Source: Branchiostoma lanceolatum
Lineage: Eukaryota; Chordata; Leptocardii; Amphioxiformes; Branchiostomatidae
DNA length: 64,000 nucleotides
Direction: 5' to 3'
NCBI RefSeq assembly: GCF_035083965.1
Contig: NC_089723.1
Coordinates: 6,037,501 to 6,101,500 of the forward strand
Position numbers and translations under genes: made by a program. This document shows, piece after piece, positions 59,766-64,000 of the stretch. The notes beneath the pieces are model-generated. The model worked only from the letters and a program-made list of their open reading frames with translations, ran no database searches and was not told the DNA's origin. Within the stretch, counting starts at the first letter, position 1, and every line of letters starts with the position of its first letter.

Positions 59766-62700
59766 CCATACACACACATGCACACACCCACATCAAGACA
59801 AACAAACCGAAAACAATACCTCCAGTTTCACGAAAGTAAAAAGAACACATTAATACCCTTATGAATTCACTACATGCATGACTAGTTCAGTATTTAGTGC
59901 AACATTGTTTTGACTGCCTAAGTGCAGTGTTAGTTTTCATGCACTTCTACTTTATTGTTTTATCAACAAGAACATTTCAATTCATGAAACACAAGCTTTC
60001 CCCATGCTTTAAAACAGGCAGCTAAAACTGTTCTTGAGTCTCCATGAATCTTTATTGTAGTGGAGGTTAGTTTGTGCATCATGACAATCAGGTGAGTTTT
60101 GGCCTCAGTGGTTCAAAAGGATTGTTCATAATGATCTTCAGGTAGTCACAACGGACATCACTGGCCAAATTTAAGCTTCACACATAACCAAACATTCCAC
60201 AAAAGGTTGCTTTTTGTCTTCAAGACAATTATAGAAAACAAAGAAGTCACTGGACATTGCAATTGGGTGCTATTAAAGGAAGGGTGAAGCAAAAGACATG
60301 CAAAGATTTCTAACTAAGTCTTATCAAGTCATGTCTTTTGGTACATAACTTGTATCGAAAAAAATACATATGTTAGGGTGACAATGTTATGTAATATTGG
60401 TACAGGTTAGGACTAAATTGACAGGGCATTGGGTGCTGTCAAAGAAAAGGCAGTGCAAAAGGCATGCAATATATTTCTAGGTCTTATAAAGTCATGACTT
60501 TATTTAGATAACTTGTTACCAGACACAGACAGAAGTTGGGGTGACAATGTTATATAATCTTGGTCAGACATAAATGTATAATGTTAAAGGTAACAGCTCA
60601 AATTTATCTCATTGAGACTGTTTCTCAATCTGAACGAATCTTTAGTGTATCGCAGGTTAGTATGTGCATTATGACAATCAAAGGCAGGTGAGTTTTGGCC
60701 TCAGTGGTTCAAAAGGATTGTTCATAATGATCTTCAGGTAGTCACAACGGACATCACTGGCCAAATTTAAAAACTTCACACAAAACCAAACATTCCACAA
60801 AAGAGACTTCAGTTTGTTTTTTTGTCCTCAAGGCAATTACAAAAACAAAAGACTGGACTTACAGGACATTGGGTGCTATTAAAGAAAAGGTGACACAAAA
60901 GACATGCAAATATTTTTTAAAACTAAGTCTGATCAGGTCATCTCTTTGCTCTTAGGTTAGATAAATTGTATTCAGACAGACAGATGTTGCGGTGACAATG
61001 TTATGTAATATTGGTCTAGCTTAGGGCTACATGTAGATTGACAGGGCACTTTATTCTTTATCAAAAAATTGCAACAAGACAATACATAGTGGAGCGCCAG
61101 GCAGCCAAAATGATGTTGCGGACTGGGTGCTCACTGACACTCACTGACACTCACGTACACTCACGTACACTCACGTACACTCACTCACTCACTCACTCAC
61201 TCACTCACTCACTCACTCACTCACTCACTCACTCACTCACTCACTCACTCACTCACTCACTCACTCACTCACTCACTCACTCACTCACTCACTCACTCAC
61301 TCACTCACTCACTCACTCACTCACTCACTCACTCTCTCTCTCTCTCACACACACTCTTTCACACACACTCTTTCACTCACTCGCTCGAAATGGCAAGTTA
61401 ACAGAACACAATCATACCTTTCCGATCCTCCTGGGAGTGTAGCTAATGGGCACTCCTCCCAAGTAGAAGTCTTCAGTCACATCCAGAATAGTGGCCCCCT
61501 CAGGGCTCTTGTCCTTCTGTCTGTCACGCCCATTGATTGTCAGGATTCCATTCCTGCGGTTCCTGGTGATTTCAATCTGACAGGGCAAACACAGAAATGT
61601 GTGTTACTAATCATAAAAGACATGAAAAATTAACAAAGGAAGAACTGGTTTGATGTTTGATACCATAGAAGTTGAAGACAAGGCTTCATGAATTCCCTGT
61701 GCAAATGTTTCGTCAATCTTTGTCATAGCTAACAATTAAAATACATGTTATCATTCTTTAAAATCTTATTAAAGAAACACCTAGGAAACTGCCTAGGGAG
61801 ACTTCGGTATATAGACTGGAACCAAAGATACCGTAAATGCAGAAATGTTCACGGGAATCTAATTTCACGATAGGGAGAAAATGGAGTGTTTGTGGTGGTT
61901 TTGAGTTCGCGTTTGAAACAATAGTAGCGCTACAGTCCCACAATGGAACAGCTTCTTGTGGTGGTTTTAAGTTCGTGGTAAAGTTCACCACAAAAAAACG
62001 AGGAGATAAAACCACCGCCAACATTTCTGCATTTACAGTATCTAGAAGACATGCAGCCATCTCTGATATGAAACACAGAAACACCAAATAAGGAAAACAA
62101 GTCGTACCATGTGCCACTTTCCGTCGTTCACAGCGACTGTGCTGCTGATCTCTACTGGGCCCTTCCCGTTGTCGAACTTGAACTTGACCAGACCACCTTC
62201 CAGTTGGATGGCTGCGAAGTCCGCCTGGTTGCTCCTGGCAACGTAGAACACCAGGCCGTCTGACTCGAAGGTGCGGATGTCGACCTTCACTGAAAACCTG
62301 TGGAAAGACAGCAACAGTTGATTACTACATGTGCACATGCAGACTATAATTAGCCACCATCTCATCCTCTGGACCCCTACACTATGAAAACAAAGAAATT
62401 AGACGCCCTCCTTTTGCAGGAGATGCCCAGAGGATGCCCTGTTTCCCTTGTAATAACATGATACACATGTACACATGTTCTAAAATAAATTGTAACAAGA
62501 AACTGAAGCGTCGCCAAAATAATTATGGTTCTTGGTGGTAAATGTACAGTTCTTGGTACATTGGAGCACCAAATCAGTTTGTGTCCTCATCAATAGTAGA
62601 ACATACTAAAGACAATAGATTAGGCGAGGGTCTCAGTGGGCATCATTCCATGGTCAAGTGTCTTTCGCAAGGGCACCACATTGGGGTATGCCAAAGGGTT

Positions 62701-62936
62701 GTTCCCAGGACCTATCGGTTCTGAGCCAAATGTTTTAACTATTACGCCACACGATGCCACAATTTCTTCTGAAGCAAATACATGTAATGAACTCACTCTT
62801 TCTTGACAGTCTTGGGTTCTATCTTGAATGTCATGTGACTGTTTTTGGTCAGCCCAAAGTTGAAGGCCCCTGGTATGACCTTCGAACTTCGTTCTGCGGG
62901 AGCGGCACAGCGAGTAGGAGGGCCTGTTTCTGGCAT
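51776..62936 (-). CDS. Laminin subunit alpha, C-terminal LG4-LG5 (5' part outside window)
   Basis: Eight exons: 62936-62797, 62297-62108, 61576-61418, 59111-58958, 58001-57871, 55540-55424, 52807-52684 and 51921-51776 (stop), 386 residues in frame. The chain reads IPGAFNFGLTKNSHMTF, RTFESDGLVFYVARSNQADF, NDGKWHM, FYLGGVPISYTPRRIG (LG4), then a Cys-linked junction (ADVGACF), GSYFAGTGYAVL, FEFRTNQREALLLSV, ITFRVDNGPALF, STSADTKNPLYIGGYP, SFKGCIRNLSING and NTCPGK at the end (LG5). This layout and the ending fit laminin alpha-1/alpha-2-type subunits, basement-membrane proteins whose LG4-5 pair binds alpha-dystroglycan, heparin and sulfatides. The RRIG segment is near the usual cleavage or linker region. 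LG1-LG3 must lie to the right of 62937, not visible in this window. Confidence 0.95.
52185..52412 (-). repeat. tRNA-derived SINE, family 7
   Basis: On the minus strand TGGCCGAGGGGTTAGCC and CAGGTTCGATTCCTG are convincing A and B boxes in a tRNA-Leu/Ser-like head, followed by TGTCCTTGGGAAAGTCAC. Last laminin intron. Confidence 0.7.
52470..52620 (-). repeat. Inverted copy of the hammerhead-like retroelement end
   Basis: On the minus strand: GAACCAGTCAGAGATACC, TTGAAGAAGGTGACAG, GTCACCGAAATGTTGG and TGTAAAAAGAGTC, matching 33420-33520. It ends about 65 bases from a laminin exon. Confidence 0.65.
53240..55110. other. Unusual non-repetitive, partly CpG-rich intron segment
   Basis: Inside the laminin intron 55423-52808, and lacking the usual MITEs. 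It has a CpG-rich stretch (about 53540-53780), TTATAAAAAG on the plus strand (54050-54059), and GCCGCCATTTTG (54823-54834), a YY1-like initiator word on the minus strand. Two 60-72-codon frames (54243-54461 plus, 54580-54762 minus) have no recognised motif. Could be an internal promoter or nested gene. Confidence 0.35.
53501..53563 (-). other. Candidate alternative first coding exon of the laminin locus
   Basis: A minus-strand ATG in good context (GGGAATGGCTG) opens 21 codons, starting MAVSYGGNCYF, that end at a strong donor (TTTTGTGAG then gtaagatgg) in phase 0. Phase 0 is what the next laminin exon (52807) needs. The CpG-rich sequence just upstream could be a promoter. Splicing would make a short product with the last half of LG5. 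Speculative. Confidence 0.25.
57000..57372. mobile_element. Candidate inverted-repeat element
   Basis: GGGCTCAAAATACTGGGTGCA at the left and TTTGTGCACC...ATTTTGAGTCC at the right form imperfect inverted ends, with repeated GTGCACC words. No duplication could be defined. Confidence 0.4.
58065..58277. mobile_element. CTGTAAATGCAG MITE, copy d
   Basis: Element 58067-58275 (209 bp), TA on both sides, ends CTGTAAATGCAGAAATG and CATTTCTGCATTCACAG reading inwards. It starts 63 bases from a laminin exon boundary and follows a GATGAAGGTTAGATATCCAG word also seen at 52070 and 42512. Confidence 0.9.
59180..59412. repeat. Dispersed repeat ending in a CATA microsatellite
   Basis: CTGCAGTACCGTAGAAAGCC and CAAACACTTACCAAATGTCATG belong to the family at 19080-19480; it runs straight into (CATA)n at 59366-59412. 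Confidence 0.75.
59640..59790. repeat. CA microsatellite
   Basis: A clean (CA)n run at about 59688-59762 inside looser CA-rich flanks. Laminin intron. Confidence 0.9.
60030..61035. repeat. Tandem duplications in a laminin intron
   Basis: A roughly 150-base segment with TTGGCCTCAGTGGTTCAAAA and ATGATCTTCAGGTAGTCAC occurs at 60055-60180 and 60655-60775. A roughly 165-base unit with GGGTGCTATTAAAG and GGTGACAATGTTATGTAATA occurs three times (60255, 60422, 60863). An array of two interleaved units. Confidence 0.85.
61138..61385. repeat. ACTC tetranucleotide array
   Basis: A nearly pure (ACTC)n run at about 61178-61335 with imperfect ends. It lies about 35 bases from the donor side of laminin exon 61576-61418. 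Confidence 0.95.
61829..62040. mobile_element. CTGTAAATGCAG MITE, copy e
   Basis: Element 61831-62038 (208 bp), TA on both sides, ends CCGTAAATGCAGAAATG and CATTTCTGCATTTACAG. It ends 68 bases from a laminin exon. Confidence 0.9.
62600..62758 (-). repeat. Degenerate SINE related to family 5
   Basis: The minus strand reads GTGTGGCGTAATAGTTAAAA and TGGCTCAGAACCGATAGG like the head of 12215-12527, but the B box is decayed. Confidence 0.5.
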
Positions 62937-63008
62937 CTGGAAGGAAACCACACACAATCACTGTCTGTCATCAATACTGCACATGTACAGGTATCTGTAT
63001 AGCCGGTT

Positions 63009-63200
63009 TACTGTAATTCTTGTTTCTTTCACTGTAACTTTATGTTCACGGTTTTCACGGTCACCTCTGTACCATGAACTTATCATCACCGTGAAAAAAA
63101 CTGCCGTTATCATTTATGACTTCTTTACACATCCGTTCTGTAAATCAATTGCCAACACCATGAAATTTTTCCTACCGTGAAAATTAAGTGAATTACAGTA
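63009..63200. mobile_element. CTGTAATT MITE subfamily
   Basis: Element 63011-63198 flanked by TA; ends CTGTAATTCTTG and complement of GTGAATTACAG, with TTTATGTTCACGG and CCGTGAAAATTAA inside. Related in layout to the CTGTAAATGCAG family. Confidence 0.75.
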
Positions 63201-63204
63201 ACTG

Positions 63205-63290
63205 TCTTTCGGCATAACACACCAGCTCTGCAGGCACATAGCGTGGAAGCAGCTGGTTATATTGCACTGAACAACCTGTAACACCTAAAG
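63205..63290 (-). mobile_element. LINE tail fragment
   Basis: CATAACACACCAGCTCTGCAGG and AGCAGCTGGTTATATT match the 3' tail of the LINE at 35490. Only the tail remains. Confidence 0.6.
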
Positions 63291-64000
63291 CCCCCCCCCC
63301 CCCTCTCACTGGACCCACGGCATGCTGGCGGCGTCGCTGCGTCCTAAACTGGATTTGTGTTACCCATGACTTTATAATGGGAATATCATTCGAAACGTAT
63401 GACCAAAAAGACAACAAAACACACAAAGCTTAAAAAGATTCTGTTTTTTTTGTCTATGAAATTCGTTGAGTGCTTTGTCAATTAGATCAGCCGCAGCGAT
63501 GTTGCTAGCGGGTCCAGTTTGAGGGGGGCTTAACCTTTGTACATTTAGCTGCATGCACAGATTATCTCTTGAAAAATTAATACTAATTTATATGGTCATA
63601 ATACCAATAATGTATCACAGGGCTTAAGCTTGATACCTAGATAGATGAAACCTATTGTAGTCATGCATTGTCTTAAACTACACCTCTGAAAGAGAGAAGA
63701 GAACCATGACAAACATTTCACAATGACGTAAAGTACAAACGGCAGAGTCTGCAAAGAAACACTGGTGAAAGGAACACGGTCAACAAAACATACACAAGTA
63801 CATGTAAAACGACAGACTGACTTTTCACTACAGACAGAAAACAAAGTAATAGTATGAACAGTAAAAGGTCTTGCATAAGACAGTCAAGATTCAAGAGAGT
63901 AAAGTTATGAATGATCACTCAAGTTGAAAGAAAAACGGAAAGGCAAAGACAAAGTAAAAGTATGAACAGTAAAAGGTCTTGCATAAGACAAGATTCAAGA
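63291..64000. other. Laminin intron, no feature identified
   Basis: A C run (about 63291-63302), and a duplicated word AAAGTATGAACAGTAAAAGG at the very end of the window. No exon recognised; LG3 exons should lie further right. Confidence 0.4.

Noticed and set aside
61038-61442. 134-codon frame on the plus strand
   Set aside because: Most of it is the ACTC array read as Leu-Thr-His-Ser repeats; no motif.

Overview
The window looks like genomic DNA of an invertebrate chordate, most likely a lancelet (Branchiostoma-type). It has compact multi-exon genes with GT-AG introns of 0.1-3 kb. It has metazoan families: laminin alpha, BTB-kelch, an ER carboxylesterase and an MFSD2-like carrier. It is very dense in short inverted-repeat transposons, tRNA-derived SINEs and CA-type microsatellites. 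The species assignment is inference from repeat style and gene content; no marker gene was available. No rRNA, CRISPR array, operon or bona fide tRNA gene was seen.

Six convincing protein-coding loci all lie on the minus strand, so transcription runs from high to low coordinates. From right to left: (1) the 3' end of a laminin alpha gene, LG4-LG5, eight exons at 51776-62936, continuing beyond the window; (2) a complete 134-residue single-DUF4430-domain gene, 43548-47508; (3) the last three exons of a SAM-dependent methyltransferase, 39148-41109, with no visible 5' exons; (4) a complete 591-residue BTB-BACK-kelch gene, 31324-34766; (5) a complete 573-residue secreted/ER carboxylesterase, 22886-29720, with intact triad and a C-terminal KEEL; (6) a complete 535-residue MFSD2-like GPH-family transporter, 6939-18440. 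A seventh locus, 685-2969, is a second DUF4430 gene whose last exon falls off the left edge; it has a TATA box and a probable non-coding first exon near 3.9-4.0 kb. Exon lengths and phases were checked by hand and close without frameshift in every complete gene. The genes do not form an obvious pathway.

Two gene relics stand out. An orphan third copy of the DUF4430 terminal exon lies at 5135-5199. A plus-strand echo of the transporter's C-terminal tail lies at 6463-6528.

Most of the rest is mobile DNA. There are three hAT-like elements with 8-bp target duplications; three Harbinger-type MITEs (TWA duplications in two); a family of about 209-bp MITEs with TA duplications; two long inverted-repeat elements flanked by TTAA; a mariner-like remnant; several tRNA-like SINEs; a LINE 3' end; and a 435-bp inverted-arm element with a 12-bp duplication and hammerhead-like cores. 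A roughly 0.5-1.8 kb dispersed module recurs four times in one orientation, each time just 3' of a gene or gene relic, and carries an AATAAA in three of them.
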